This document shows, one piece after another, positions 34,403 through 42,812 of a stretch of 64,000 nucleotides of DNA (position 1 is its first letter; the number at the start of each line of letters is the position of its first letter). The position numbers and the translations under genes were made by a program. The notes below the pieces were generated by a model. That model made no database searches. It was not told where the DNA came from and worked only from the letters and a program-made list of their open reading frames with translations. The DNA is from Anaerolineales bacterium (GTDB lineage Bacteria; Chloroflexota; Anaerolineae; Anaerolineales; Villigracilaceae). The DNA lies in NCBI GenBank assembly GCA_015075725.1, contig JABTTV010000001.1:4207223-4271222 (forward strand), given 5' to 3'.

Positions 34403-35527
34403 ATGCCCTTTGATGGAAAACCCAACCGTCGTTCGAAACGTCCATGGAAAGTGGCGGTTATCGGCAATATCAAGGATGCGAACCAGCCCAAGCCGGAGGG
34501 AGTCCCGCCGGATGTCTTCGCCGACTTCGATACGATGGAAACGATGGACGCGCTGCGCGCTGCCATCGAAACAGATGGCCACTCCACGGTCTTTCTCCAC
34601 TCCGATCGCGACCTGCCATATGCGCTGAAAAAATACAAGCCCGATATCTGTTTCAACATGTCGGAGGGACTCGGCGGCGACGCGCGCGAAGCGCAGGTTC
34701 CCGCATTGCTGGAGATGCTCTCGATCCCTTACACCGCATCACGTGTGCTCGCAAATGGTATCTCGCTCGATAAAACACTGACGAAACGCATCTGGCGCGA
34801 CCGCCGTCTGCCCGTCGCCCCCTTTCAGGAGTTCACATTCGGCGACGAACCCCTGCGCCCCGAGTTGAAGTTCCCGCTCTTCGTCAAGCCTGCGCGCGAA
34901 GGGACGGGCATGGGCGTGGATATGAACGCCATTGTCAACAATGAATCGGAACTGCGCGAACGCGCGCAATACATCATCAACGCCTATCAACAACCCGCAT
35001 TGGTCGAAGTCTTCCTTCCGGGCCGCGAATTCACTATGGGCATACTGGGACGCCCGGACGCCAAACGTTATAGTCGTCATCCCGAATGGTACGATAAGGA
35101 CGGATTTCACCGTTTTCCGATCCTGGAATTGGATACGGGCAACACTGAAGGTCCATGGATCTACACGAACGAAGCCAAATCCAAAGATGTCGGTCCTGAA
35201 GGCAATGAAGGTTTTTTTTGTCCGGCAATCGTGGATCCCGAACTGGAAAAGAAACTCAAACACCTGGCATATCGCGCCCATAACATCATCTATGCGCTCG
35301 ATGTCTCGCGCACCGACATTCGGTTGGATGAAGAAGGCAATCCGCGCCTGATAGAGATCAACACCCTGCCCGGTCTCACTCCCGGTTACAGCGACTTGTG
35401 CCTGCAAGCGGAAGCGGAGGGCATCAGCCACACCGACCTGATATTGGAAATCCTTTATCTCGCGGCGGGACGATGGGGAATGCTCGAACCGAGGGAATTG
35501 GAAGAGACAAAAAGGAACGGTAAGTAG
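34403..35527 (+). CDS. ATP-grasp ligase, D-Ala-D-Ala ligase-like
   Basis: 374 residues. KVAVIGNIKDAN starts a pre-ATP-grasp domain; MSEGLGGDAREAQVPALLE (about 92-110) is the D-Ala-D-Ala ligase-type E-G-x-G-E/D-x2-x2-Q motif; KLTKR-like DKTLTKRIW, FVKPAREGTGMGVD (Gly-rich ATP loop), LVEVFLPGREFTMG and SRTDIRLDEEGNPRLIEINTLPG (in parts) carry the metal-binding residues. The C-terminus is longer than in typical Ddl and has no cell-wall genes near it, so it could ligate another amino acid or dipeptide. Not an assured ddl. Confidence 0.82.
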   Translation: MPFDGKPNRRSKRPWKVAVIGNIKDANQPKPEGVPPDVFADFDTMETMDALRAAIETDGHSTVFLHSDRDLPYALKKYKPDICFNMSEGLGGDAREAQVPALLEMLSIPYTASRVLANGISLDKTLTKRIWRDRRLPVAPFQEFTFGDEPLRPELKFPLFVKPAREGTGMGVDMNAIVNNESELRERAQYIINAYQQPALVEVFLPGREFTMGILGRPDAKRYSRHPEWYDKDGFHRFPILELDTGNTEGPWIYTNEAKSKDVGPEGNEGFFCPAIVDPELEKKLKHLAYRAHNIIYALDVSRTDIRLDEEGNPRLIEINTLPGLTPGYSDLCLQAEAEGISHTDLILEILYLAAGRWGMLEPRELEETKRNGK

Positions 35528-35530
35528 AGG

Positions 35531-35567
35531 AAAGAAGAGAACGGGAGAGTTGTCTCCCGTTTCTTCT
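35531..35567. terminator. Bidirectional terminator between ATP-grasp gene and cytochrome gene
   Basis: AACGGGAGA (35540-35548) pairs with TCTCCCGTT (35553-35561) around GTTG; the stem extends imperfectly into flanking A/G- and T/C-rich stretches, giving U-rich tails in both directions. Confidence 0.8.
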
Positions 35568-35575
35568 CGAATCAA

Positions 35576-36967
35576 CTAATCATCATCCCCGCCGCCCTCG
35601 CTTTCCTCAAAACTATTCCCTTCATGACAGGAAATACAACTAGATTGGAAAACCGATGATGGATGGCAATCCCGGCATGATGCGCCGCCGTGATGAATTC
35701 CACTCCCCTCCTCTTCCACTCTCGGTTCGGGATGAGAAAGTTCAAAGCGGGCTGGCGACCAGGAATCCACGGAATGGCATGACTCGCACGACGAACCAAA
35801 TGCGCCTGCGTGGAAAACGGGGTCTTGATGGCAGTTGACACAGGCAGTGGAGAGTCCTTCAAACGAACCGCCAACATGGCATTGGTCACATTCCACTTGA
35901 GAATGACCGCCTCTTAGCGGGAAGCCGGTACGTTCGTGATCGAACGTTGCATTCTCCCAATCAGACGGATTATGGCACGATTCGCATTGAGTCCCATATT
36001 GTCCATTATGTTCATCGTCTTCGCGATGGCAGGAATAACAATCCTTCGGTGTGCCTTTGAAGACATTATTTGCATGGCATTCTTCGCAGGCGGCTTCAGC
36101 GTGTTCACCCTCGAGTTTGAACGACGAAAGGTTGTGATCGAAATTGGCGGGTAACCAGCCTTTGACGGAATGACATGCCTGACAATCTGCGCCGTAAGCG
36201 CCCCGGTGCGGATCGATTTGCTTATGGCACGAAAAACAATCCTGAGGCGCAGATTGCAGATCCGCGATGGAACGCGCGTTCAGGTGACATCCGGTGCAGT
36301 GAACGTTTGAATGACCGCCCTCGAGCCTGAAAGGGTAAGCGCTGTGATTGAAATTCTCGTAACGGTCCACACCGTCGTGACAGGCGAGGCAATCGCCGCC
36401 AAAGGAGAGCAGATGTGCCTGGGTGAAGGCAATGTCCATGCCGCTGTGGCAGGTTTGGCACGACTCTGAGGCGAAGGTTGTCAAATCATCAATGTGACAG
36501 GAATCGCAAGTCATCGGCTCGCCGGATTCCATCCGCTTATGCTCATTCAAGGCAAAACCGAAGGCATCGTGTGGGAAGGTGTTATCCCCGAGGTCTGTCA
36601 GGGATGCGGTCTTTCCGCGATGTTCATGATGACAATCGCGGCAGGCAAGGCTGGGCGATTTTGCCGTAATGGAGCCGTGAAGCTGGGCAACGTCCCGCAT
36701 TTGGTCGGCGATATTTTCATGACAATCAAGACATTGGTCAGCCATCGTCGCCCGACTCCATGGCGCAGCATGACAGGATTTACACTCGATGATCTGCGCG
36801 TGCGATTTGACGCCGTGAATGTTCTCGCCGGGTTGGGCGTTTAGCGCGCCGGAGCTAAACATTTGCGATCCGCTGGCGTAGGCGACGCCGACTATGACGA
36901 ATACGGTAATCAGAGCGGCGATGATTCCCGTTCCTGTCAGACAGCCAAGACGATTTGGGTTTTTCAT
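35576..36967 (-). CDS. Membrane-anchored 17-heme c-type cytochrome
   Basis: 463 residues. One N-terminal signal anchor (IIAALITVFVIVGVAYA, about 14-30), then 17 CxxCH heme sites: CKSCH, CLDCH, CRDCH, CDSCH, CQTCH, CLACH, CTGCH, CFSCH, CQACH, CEECH, CYSCH, CESCH, CDQCH, CVNCH, CESCH, CRDCH and CISCH. The second half is built of a repeat with DxHxGxYGxxCxxCH, W-PA-FDH, and F-L-GxH blocks. Extra histidines between sites can serve as distal ligands. The tail is Asp/Glu/Gly-rich. It is the last gene of a ferredoxin/flavoprotein/cytochrome b operon, 9 nt after the cytochrome b gene, and would carry electrons outside the membrane. Confidence 0.93.
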   Translation of the reverse strand: MKNPNRLGCLTGTGIIAALITVFVIVGVAYASGSQMFSSGALNAQPGENIHGVKSHAQIIECKSCHAAPWSRATMADQCLDCHENIADQMRDVAQLHGSITAKSPSLACRDCHHEHRGKTASLTDLGDNTFPHDAFGFALNEHKRMESGEPMTCDSCHIDDLTTFASESCQTCHSGMDIAFTQAHLLSFGGDCLACHDGVDRYENFNHSAYPFRLEGGHSNVHCTGCHLNARSIADLQSAPQDCFSCHKQIDPHRGAYGADCQACHSVKGWLPANFDHNLSSFKLEGEHAEAACEECHANNVFKGTPKDCYSCHREDDEHNGQYGTQCESCHNPSDWENATFDHERTGFPLRGGHSQVECDQCHVGGSFEGLSTACVNCHQDPVFHAGAFGSSCESCHSVDSWSPARFELSHPEPRVEEEGSGIHHGGASCRDCHPSSVFQSSCISCHEGNSFEESEGGGDDD

Positions 36968-36976
36968 GACCGTCTC

Positions 36977-37531
36977 CTATTTCAGAAAGGTGGCGTAGTA
37001 CAACGCCCCGCCGATGTGGATAAAGGCGGAGATGAACAACGCCATACCGATGGGTATATGGACAGTGTGCCACAGCGCCAGGAATTGACGGCTGCGCCTG
37101 AGCGCCTCTTGTGAGAGCGCGCCTTCGATCTCGATCCCGTCGAGCGTTCGCGGGATGCGAGTGAAGATATATCTCCCGATGATGCCGCTGAAGACAATGA
37201 TGACCGTTAACAAGGTGGTCGCGCCAGCGATGCCGTTGAACTTCCATGAGGTATGGAGCAAAACCATAAACGGACCGACCAACCCCATGAAAATATGGAA
37301 TTTCAACCAGGTGGACATGCGTCCGAGAGAAGCGCTTCGACTGCGTTTTCGGATGCTATATAGTGTTTCCGTCAACAACATTAAGATAAAGCCGAATATT
37401 CCCAACGTATGGCCAAACAGCTCGCCTGCGGCAGGAATCTCGCGGGTCCAAAACATTATGAACCCGTAAATCATGCCGACCAGCAAACAGGTGATCAACG
37501 CCAGCCAAAGTTCGATATTTCCACGAAGCAT
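36977..37531 (-). CDS. Membrane b-type cytochrome-like protein
   Basis: 184 residues from the ATG at 37531 (GGAGG about 8 nt upstream; an ATG two codons earlier is too close to the SD). About five helices. Histidines lie inside or at the ends of helices: H41 in ELFGHTLGIFGF, H79 in WLKFHIFMGLVG, H93 in MVLLHTSWKF, H155 and H158 in LALWHTVHIPIG, H172 in ISAFIHIGGAL. This spacing suits two b hemes, as in succinate dehydrogenase/ferric reductase-type anchors. It stands between the flavoprotein and the 17-heme cytochrome and likely passes electrons through the membrane. Confidence 0.75.
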   Translation of the reverse strand: MLRGNIELWLALITCLLVGMIYGFIMFWTREIPAAGELFGHTLGIFGFILMLLTETLYSIRKRSRSASLGRMSTWLKFHIFMGLVGPFMVLLHTSWKFNGIAGATTLLTVIIVFSGIIGRYIFTRIPRTLDGIEIEGALSQEALRRSRQFLALWHTVHIPIGMALFISAFIHIGGALYYATFLK

Positions 37532-37597
37532 CGTCATGCCCTCCCGAACCATGAGTTCCGCCCTGCCCAAAGGCGGTTGTTGATGATGAATTTATGT

Positions 37598-38902
37598 TTA
37601 CGCAGCCGCCAGATGGCGCGTCCAGAAATCCGCGATGACATCCGCAACCCGGGCGTCTTTTGCCAGCAATCTCTCGCGGATCGGAACAATGTTCATCTTC
37701 TCATCAATCATCTTTTGCAGAGGCATGGAAAGTTTCTGGTCTCCCATCACCACCGCACCGATAAGATGATTCTCACCAACCAACAATCGAATCCGATTCA
37801 CATCGAAACCACCCTGCGCGACCAGAACATCCGGCAATTGACGCCATGTTTCGCTGTCGCCGCGCGCAATACCCACCACATCCTCATCGTTCCCATGTCC
37901 CACCGCGCCGATAATGGTCGTGGTCAGCCCAACGAGGCGGGTGACGTTGAACGGTGTTTTTTTGATGTACGGCTTTCTTTCTCCTGCCATGTTCAATCCC
38001 GCCGCATAACCCTGTTCGCGCGCAGGGTTCCACAAACTATCCAATACAGAACGTCCCGCCGACGGGTCGTATACCTGAGCCACATCTCCTGCCGCAAATA
38101 TATCCGGGTCGTTCGTTTGTAAGAATTCATTCACGAGAATCCCGCGATCCATCGCCAGATCTGCAGTTTGCGCCAACTCGAGCCGCGGTTTGATCCCGAC
38201 TGCATATGCCATGATGTCGCATTTGATCGTTCGCCCGTCAAGCAAGCGGATTCCGACCACCCTGCCCGACCTGCCCAGAATCTCGCTCACTTCAGAGCGA
38301 AAATGGAGTTCCACGCCCTCCTCAAGAAGACGGGCTTCGACTACACGCGATTCTTGTTCATCCAACACACTGCTCCAGTATCGATCTCCACGCAAAAGAT
38401 AATGGACATGAACGCCGCGCGCGAGCAAGCCCTCTGTCATCTCAAGCGCGGTGATACCACCCCCGATCACAATTGCCCTGCGTCCACGCCTGGCTAGTTT
38501 CAATATGGCTAGCGCATCTTCGAGGTGATCGAGTTTCATCACACCTGAAAATTTCGCCCCGGGAACGGTCAAAGGGACGGCGGAGGCGCCTGTCGCGATC
38601 AACAATCTATCGTACGAAAGAAGCGACCCGTCTCCCAATCGGATGTTTTTTTTGTTTCGGTCGATCTCCACAGCGCGCGCATATTTGTAATTGAATTTCA
38701 TCCTTTCATATTCTTCTCGCGCTTTTGGGAAAAGTGCCTTATCTTGCAGTTCACCGGTGAGGAGATAGGCGAGCCCGGGCCGGGAATAATAGCCATGCGG
38801 GTCTTCGCCCAGTATTACTATCTCCCCGCTTCGATCCACGCTGCGAATCGCCTCAACAGCCGAGATGCCCGCCACGCCGGTACCGATGATGAGATATCTC
38901 AT
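37598..38902 (-). CDS. FAD-dependent NAD(P)H oxidoreductase
   Basis: 434 residues of the ferredoxin/nitrite reductase flavoprotein type. FAD site YLIIGTGVAGISAVEAIR (about 3-20), substrate loop PHGYYSRPGLAYLLTGE (about 36-52, here with the conserved Y-S-R-P), second dinucleotide site AIVIGGGITALEMTEGLLA (about 145-163), and DIFAAGDVAQVYD (about 273-285). Its ATG overlaps the ferredoxin stop by 4 nt (ATGA). The probable task is to feed electrons from NAD(P)H or ferredoxin into the membrane cytochromes. Confidence 0.9.
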   Translation of the reverse strand: MRYLIIGTGVAGISAVEAIRSVDRSGEIVILGEDPHGYYSRPGLAYLLTGELQDKALFPKAREEYERMKFNYKYARAVEIDRNKKNIRLGDGSLLSYDRLLIATGASAVPLTVPGAKFSGVMKLDHLEDALAILKLARRGRRAIVIGGGITALEMTEGLLARGVHVHYLLRGDRYWSSVLDEQESRVVEARLLEEGVELHFRSEVSEILGRSGRVVGIRLLDGRTIKCDIMAYAVGIKPRLELAQTADLAMDRGILVNEFLQTNDPDIFAAGDVAQVYDPSAGRSVLDSLWNPAREQGYAAGLNMAGERKPYIKKTPFNVTRLVGLTTTIIGAVGHGNDEDVVGIARGDSETWRQLPDVLVAQGGFDVNRIRLLVGENHLIGAVVMGDQKLSMPLQKMIDEKMNIVPIRERLLAKDARVADVIADFWTRHLAAA

Positions 38903-39165
38903 GCACCGATCTCCCTTCCGGTTTCGGGCAATTCAAAACGCAAAACGCCGCGCGGACATCTCGCCACGCACTCCCCGCACGTCAGGCATTCCCCGTGTTT
39001 CACCGGACGTCCCAGCCACGCATGAGCGCGGACGTCGATGCCGATGGGGCAGTTATACGAACAGATCCCGCATTGCACACAACGGGACGGGTCGGGAACG
39101 ACAAATCCCGCCGACAAGGTTATGCGGTGGCTCCGGCGATTCGAGAAAAGCTCCATTATTGACAT
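38899..39165 (-). CDS. 2[4Fe-4S] ferredoxin-like protein
   Basis: 88 residues with two cluster motifs, CVQCGICSYNCPIGID (about 33-48) and CLTCGECVARCPRGVL (about 64-79). First gene of the redox operon and translationally coupled to the flavoprotein. No SD is evident before the ATG. Candidate -10 and palindromic operator lie upstream (39206-39249). Confidence 0.88.
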   Translation of the reverse strand: MSIMELFSNRRSHRITLSAGFVVPDPSRCVQCGICSYNCPIGIDVRAHAWLGRPVKHGECLTCGECVARCPRGVLRFELPETGREIGA

Positions 39166-39205
39166 GTCGCAGATAGAGCAGAAAAGTTACGGGTGTAACA
39201 TGATT

Positions 39206-39249
39206 ATTCTAAATCCGCCATCAAATGCCCAAATAGTGACGAATGTCAT
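39206..39249 (-). promoter_or_regulatory. Candidate promoter with CRP/FNR-like site, redox operon
   Basis: On the minus strand TAGAAT (39211 to 39206) could be the -10, giving a start near 39199. GTGACGAATGTCAT (39236-39249; GTGA-N6-TCAT) is centred about 43 bp upstream, the class II activator position. Similar dyads precede nuoA and tnaA. Confidence 0.45.
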
Positions 39250-39311
39250 GAGTAGCGTGTATTTTCTTGATTTGCAATGAAGCAATAAAAGGCTTGCATC
39301 CTTCCCCGCAA

Positions 39312-39342
39312 ACAAAAACAGGGCTGTCTCACGACAACCCTG
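39312..39342 (-). terminator. Terminator of the cold-shock gene
   Basis: CAGGGCTGTC (39319-39328) pairs with GACAACCCTG (39333-39342) with one mismatch and a 4-nt loop; the minus strand continues TTTTTGTTTG. Confidence 0.92.
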
Positions 39343-39366
39343 CTCGTTATGCAAATGATGTACTTC

Positions 39367-39579
39367 TTACGAGATGGGCACCACGTTCGCGGCCTGCAAA
39401 CCCTTGGGTCCTTCCTCGATGGAAAACTCCACCTTCTGCTCGGCTTCCAACTTGCGATAGCCGTCGGTCTGAATGGCGCTGAAGTGAACGAACACATCCT
39501 CGCCTCCATCGCGCCCAATGAAGCCGTAGCCCTTGGTCGCATTGAACCACTTGACGGTTCCAACGATACGTTCAGACAT
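39367..39579 (-). CDS. Cold-shock protein, CspA family
   Basis: 70 residues from the ATG at 39579 (GCAGGAG upstream). RNP1 KGYGFIGRD (about 16-24) and RNP2 DVFVHFSAI (about 28-36) are intact, with VKWFNATKG at the start. Single-stranded nucleic-acid chaperone; its long 5' side and strong terminator are typical of a highly expressed one-gene unit. Confidence 0.96.
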   Translation of the reverse strand: MSERIVGTVKWFNATKGYGFIGRDGGEDVFVHFSAIQTDGYRKLEAEQKVEFSIEEGPKGLQAANVVPIS

Positions 39580-39790
39580 TTTATTACTCCTGCAATTAAA
39601 AAATTTATGCCCGCCATGGCGCCGTGACGCCACGTGCCGGGCATGCACGCGCAAGATTATCATGCCTGTATGCGAGTGTCAAGATTTTTCAGGCATTATT
39701 CAATCCCTCTGTTTCTTCCAACCGCCATCCAAGGAGCGGTAAAATCCGGTACCAGATTGAAAATCATTTCACCGCGAAGGGAAACCCGCC

Positions 39791-40543
39791 ATGAAAATTG
39801 GAATCGTCGGCGCAATGGACGAAGAACTTGCCCCCATCCGCGCGTTATCAGCTCATCTCGAACGGATCGAAAAAGGCGCACGCGAATACTGGCACGGCGA
39901 CATGCATGGACATCAGGTGTATCTTACGCGCTGCGATCCCGGCAAGGTCAACAGCGTCATCGCCGCCCAGCAATTGATCGATCTTTTCACCCCCGATTGC
40001 CTGTTCAACATGGGTAGTTCCGGCGCGCTTTCACCCGAACTCGAGGTGGGAGACCTTGTAGTGGCGACCGAAGCCATCCAGCACGATTTCGATCTGACCG
40101 GTTGGGGAATGAAGCCCGGCGAGATGCTCTTTGATGTAAAAACCGCCCCAGAATCAGGACAACTGACCTTCGCTTCGCGGCAGGTCTTCCCGACTGATCC
40201 GCGCCTGACCAAAATCGCCTTCGAAGCTGCGCAAGCGAACGAATTGGACCCCATCGCCGGTCACGCCCCAAAAGTCCACCTGGGACGGCTTGTCAGCGGA
40301 GACCAGTTCATTTCCAGCCGTGAAAAAGCCGGTCAATTATGGAAAACTCACCAGGCCCTGTGCGTGGATATGGAAGCCGCCGCCATCGCGCATGTCTGCT
40401 TCATCAATAAGATCCCCTTCCTGTGCGTTCGAGCCATGTCCGACAAAGCCGATCATTCCGCCAATGTCAGCTTTACCGATTTTCTTACTTCCGCCACCCA
40501 CAATTACGGACGCATCTTCGATAAACTCATCAGGCAGATCTAG
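39791..40543 (+). CDS. mtnN: 5'-methylthioadenosine/S-adenosylhomocysteine nucleosidase
   Basis: 250 residues. Family motifs in order: KIGIVGAMDEELAPI at the N-terminus, MGSSGALSPELEVGDLVVA, HDFDLTGWG, VDMEAAAIAHVC (purine-nucleosidase Glu), and RAMSDKADHSA with the catalytic Asp. It hydrolyses MTA and SAH to adenine and the thioribose, recycling products of SAM-dependent reactions. A TAAAAT box lies at 39740-39745. It overlaps the convergent next gene by 4 nt. Confidence 0.93.
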   Translation: MKIGIVGAMDEELAPIRALSAHLERIEKGAREYWHGDMHGHQVYLTRCDPGKVNSVIAAQQLIDLFTPDCLFNMGSSGALSPELEVGDLVVATEAIQHDFDLTGWGMKPGEMLFDVKTAPESGQLTFASRQVFPTDPRLTKIAFEAAQANELDPIAGHAPKVHLGRLVSGDQFISSREKAGQLWKTHQALCVDMEAAAIAHVCFINKIPFLCVRAMSDKADHSANVSFTDFLTSATHNYGRIFDKLIRQI

Positions 40544-40812
40544 ACGGTCGACTCAAGTTCCTTTTCCACGATTCGATATACCTTGTCGTGGACGTGAACG
40601 GGTTGGATCACTTTGACCGCCATGTTATCTCCCGGTTTCACCCACAGGACGGTGTGATGATCCACCTCCATCGATGTGACCCGCTGGGTGAAATCGGTCG
40701 AATGCCCATAGAACCGGATCTTATCCCCAAGTTTCAATCCATCCACCAACTCCAGGACAGCGACGCCAAGATGATTGTAATAATGCGTGACCTTTCCAAT
40801 CTCGACTTCCAT
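40540..40812 (-). CDS. EF-Tu domain-2-like small protein
   Basis: 90 residues resembling a stand-alone beta-barrel of translation factors: GVAVLELVDGLKLGDKIRFYG and TQRVTSMEVDHHTVLWVKPG (each shown in part) follow the domain 2 pattern of EF-Tu, in which such barrels bind the aminoacyl end or are added to U32 peptidases. A GC-rich hairpin sits in its leader (pairs GCCCGG with CCGGGC around 40836-40857). Function not known. Confidence 0.75.
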   Translation of the reverse strand: MEVEIGKVTHYYNHLGVAVLELVDGLKLGDKIRFYGHSTDFTQRVTSMEVDHHTVLWVKPGDNMAVKVIQPVHVHDKVYRIVEKELESTV

Positions 40813-40901
40813 AAATCTGCTCCTGCCCGGTATCGTTCCGAAGACCCGGGCAGTTAAACAATAGCACGAACTTCGAGCGGACGAATTAAAATCCCGGCTG
40901 A

Positions 40902-40913
40902 TATACTTTCCGT
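40902..40913 (+). promoter_or_regulatory. -10 box 6 nt before a start codon (leaderless)
   Basis: TATACT at 40902-40907, then TTCCGT and the ATG at 40914; no Shine-Dalgarno is possible. Confidence 0.5.
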
Positions 40914-41360
40914 ATGTTCAAACGCCTGCCAGGAATCCTCTCCCGTGGACACCAGGTCGCCTCGCGCCCCTCGAAGGATTATCCCTACAGCGCACTGGAA
41001 AAGCAGAAACCGCTCTTCAAAGCGTTAGGGTTGGATCTATACGGATATTTCAACGGTACGCTGAACATCTCCATCGCCCCGCTGATTTTCGAAATGACCG
41101 CACCGGAGTTCACTTTTCCGCTTGTCGAATGGACCGACCTGCACCCGCCAGAGACATTTTCCTTTTCGCGCTGTATCGTTGTGTATAAAAATATCGAATA
41201 TCCGGGCTGGGTGTATTACCCACACCCCGAGACAAAGCGCAATCACTTCCAGAATCCATCGCTTCTGGAAGTGATCACAAAACGGATTCCGGAAATCAAA
41301 TACGGGGACTCGCTCGAGGTGGGCATCGATCCCGATGAGATCACGCTTCGGGCGGGATGA
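40914..41360 (+). CDS. Small cytoplasmic protein, DUF120/riboflavin-kinase-like
   Basis: 148 residues, no signal. LYGYFNGTLNISIAP (about 42-56) and the ending YGDSLEVGIDPDEITL recall the beta-barrel of CTP-dependent riboflavin kinases (G-x-GTLNV ... L-V), and GWVYYPHPETKRNH may be the nucleotide-side loop. This is a shape-level resemblance only. Preceded directly by a TATACT box with no SD. Confidence 0.6.
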   Translation: MFKRLPGILSRGHQVASRPSKDYPYSALEKQKPLFKALGLDLYGYFNGTLNISIAPLIFEMTAPEFTFPLVEWTDLHPPETFSFSRCIVVYKNIEYPGWVYYPHPETKRNHFQNPSLLEVITKRIPEIKYGDSLEVGIDPDEITLRAG

Positions 41361-41472
41361 ATGGCCCGGGCGTTGAACCAGGCTGGACACCCACGCTGAA
41401 GCGGATTTCCATCACCCAAAAGTTCTATTGAGGCGAAAAAAACGAGTCGCGTCGTGTACAATTGGCATAATC

Positions 41473-42204
41473 ATGCGCATTGGATTTATTTCTGATATTC
41501 ACGGAAGTTTTACAGCGCTCGAAGCCGTCCTCGCAGACATCAAGAAGCAGAACATCGACCAATTGATCTGTTTGGGCGACACGGTCAGCCTGGGTCCACA
41601 GCCCGTCGAGGTATTAAGTGCCTTGAGGGATTGGAATACCGTTACCATCATGGGAAATCACGACCAGGCAATCCTTGATCCGGCAAATTGCGCCCAATTT
41701 GAGATTGCGACTCATCTGGTCCCAGACTTGGAATGGGGGCGGGAGAGACTTTCAGGCGCGGATATCGAGTACATCCGGTCTTTTCGTTCGACGTATACAA
41801 TGCAATTTATGAATGGGATCGAATTGCTCGCCTTCCACGGTTCGCCCAAATCCACCACGCACTTGATCCAGGCGATCACACCTCCGGAAGAATTGGACAC
41901 ATATTTCGAGGGTCAAACTGCTTCAATTTTCATCGGCGGACACTCGCACATTCAAATGCACCGCCGTCACGGTAAAAAATTAATCCTCAATTCGGGCAGT
42001 GTCGGCAATGCCTTCAAATATGCATTCTCTCCCGGCAATCCGCCAAGTTTACTGCCGTGGGCTGAATACGCCATTTTGGAACAGGACGGGAACATGCTTC
42101 GCGCAGACATGCGCCGCGTATATTTCAACACCAACGCGCTGGTCGAACTGGTGAAGGCGAGCGGACTGCCCGGCGCGGATTGGTGGATCAGACAATACCA
42201 GTAG
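41473..42204 (+). CDS. YfcE-like metallophosphoesterase
   Basis: 243 residues from the ATG at 41473. Metal motifs: FISDIHGSFTALEAVL, ICLGDTVSLGPQP, IMGNHDQAI, LAFHGSPKS and FIGGHSHIQMHRRHGKKLILNSGSVG. This is the compact diadenosine tetraphosphatase/phosphodiesterase type that acts in the cytosol. TACAAT at 41457-41462 lies only 10 nt before the ATG, so the transcript would be nearly leaderless. Confidence 0.9.
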   Translation: MRIGFISDIHGSFTALEAVLADIKKQNIDQLICLGDTVSLGPQPVEVLSALRDWNTVTIMGNHDQAILDPANCAQFEIATHLVPDLEWGRERLSGADIEYIRSFRSTYTMQFMNGIELLAFHGSPKSTTHLIQAITPPEELDTYFEGQTASIFIGGHSHIQMHRRHGKKLILNSGSVGNAFKYAFSPGNPPSLLPWAEYAILEQDGNMLRADMRRVYFNTNALVELVKASGLPGADWWIRQYQ

Positions 42205-42304
42205 CTCTCTTTTACGGTCACTTGCGATTGACCTTGTTATTACTCATTCCAACGACAATAGACCGTTGACGGCAAACCGCGGTCAGCGGTCGATTATCAA
42301 AATT

Positions 42305-42808
42305 ATGGAACTCTCCCTTGTCTTTCAATTGATCTCGACCACGGCAGTCATTCTGGGAATCATCTTTGGTTTGCTGAACCTGAGAAATTTCCAGATGATG
42401 CGGCGGCGCGAAGCCGCCATCCTGATGTTGAATTCCTTCCAGACGACCGACTTCGTGCGCGGGCTGATGTTGATGTTCGACATGCGCGGCGAGATCAGCA
42501 TGAAGACGGTCGAAAAACTTCCGAAGGAGGATTATCTTGCGTTCTATATCCTGCTTGGGACATGGGAAAGGCTTGGCATCCTCGTGCATCGCCGTGAGAT
42601 TCCACTTGACCTGGTGGATGACGCGTTCGGCGGAACGGTGATGGTCTCATGGCAAAGGCTGGAAGGTTTCGTCACACAATTCCGCGAGAACTCGAAGCGC
42701 GATACGGCATTCGAGTGGTTCCAGTGGCTGGCTGAACGGATCCGCGAACGAGAGCATACGGATGCGGCAATCCCCGCTTACATCCGAGCCAGGAAATGGA
42801 AGGCGTAA
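42305..42808 (+). CDS. Membrane-anchored helical protein, DUF4760-like
   Basis: 167 residues from the ATG at 42305. One N-terminal helix (LVFQLISTTAVILGIIFGLL) is followed by an amphipathic, all-helical cytoplasmic part with LNSFQTTDFVRGLMLMF and YLAFYILLGTWERLGILVHR. This layout is typical of DUF4760-type proteins of unknown function. It ends 4 nt before the amidohydrolase start. Confidence 0.65.
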   Translation: MELSLVFQLISTTAVILGIIFGLLNLRNFQMMRRREAAILMLNSFQTTDFVRGLMLMFDMRGEISMKTVEKLPKEDYLAFYILLGTWERLGILVHRREIPLDLVDDAFGGTVMVSWQRLEGFVTQFRENSKRDTAFEWFQWLAERIREREHTDAAIPAYIRARKWKA

Positions 42809-42812
42809 CGAT

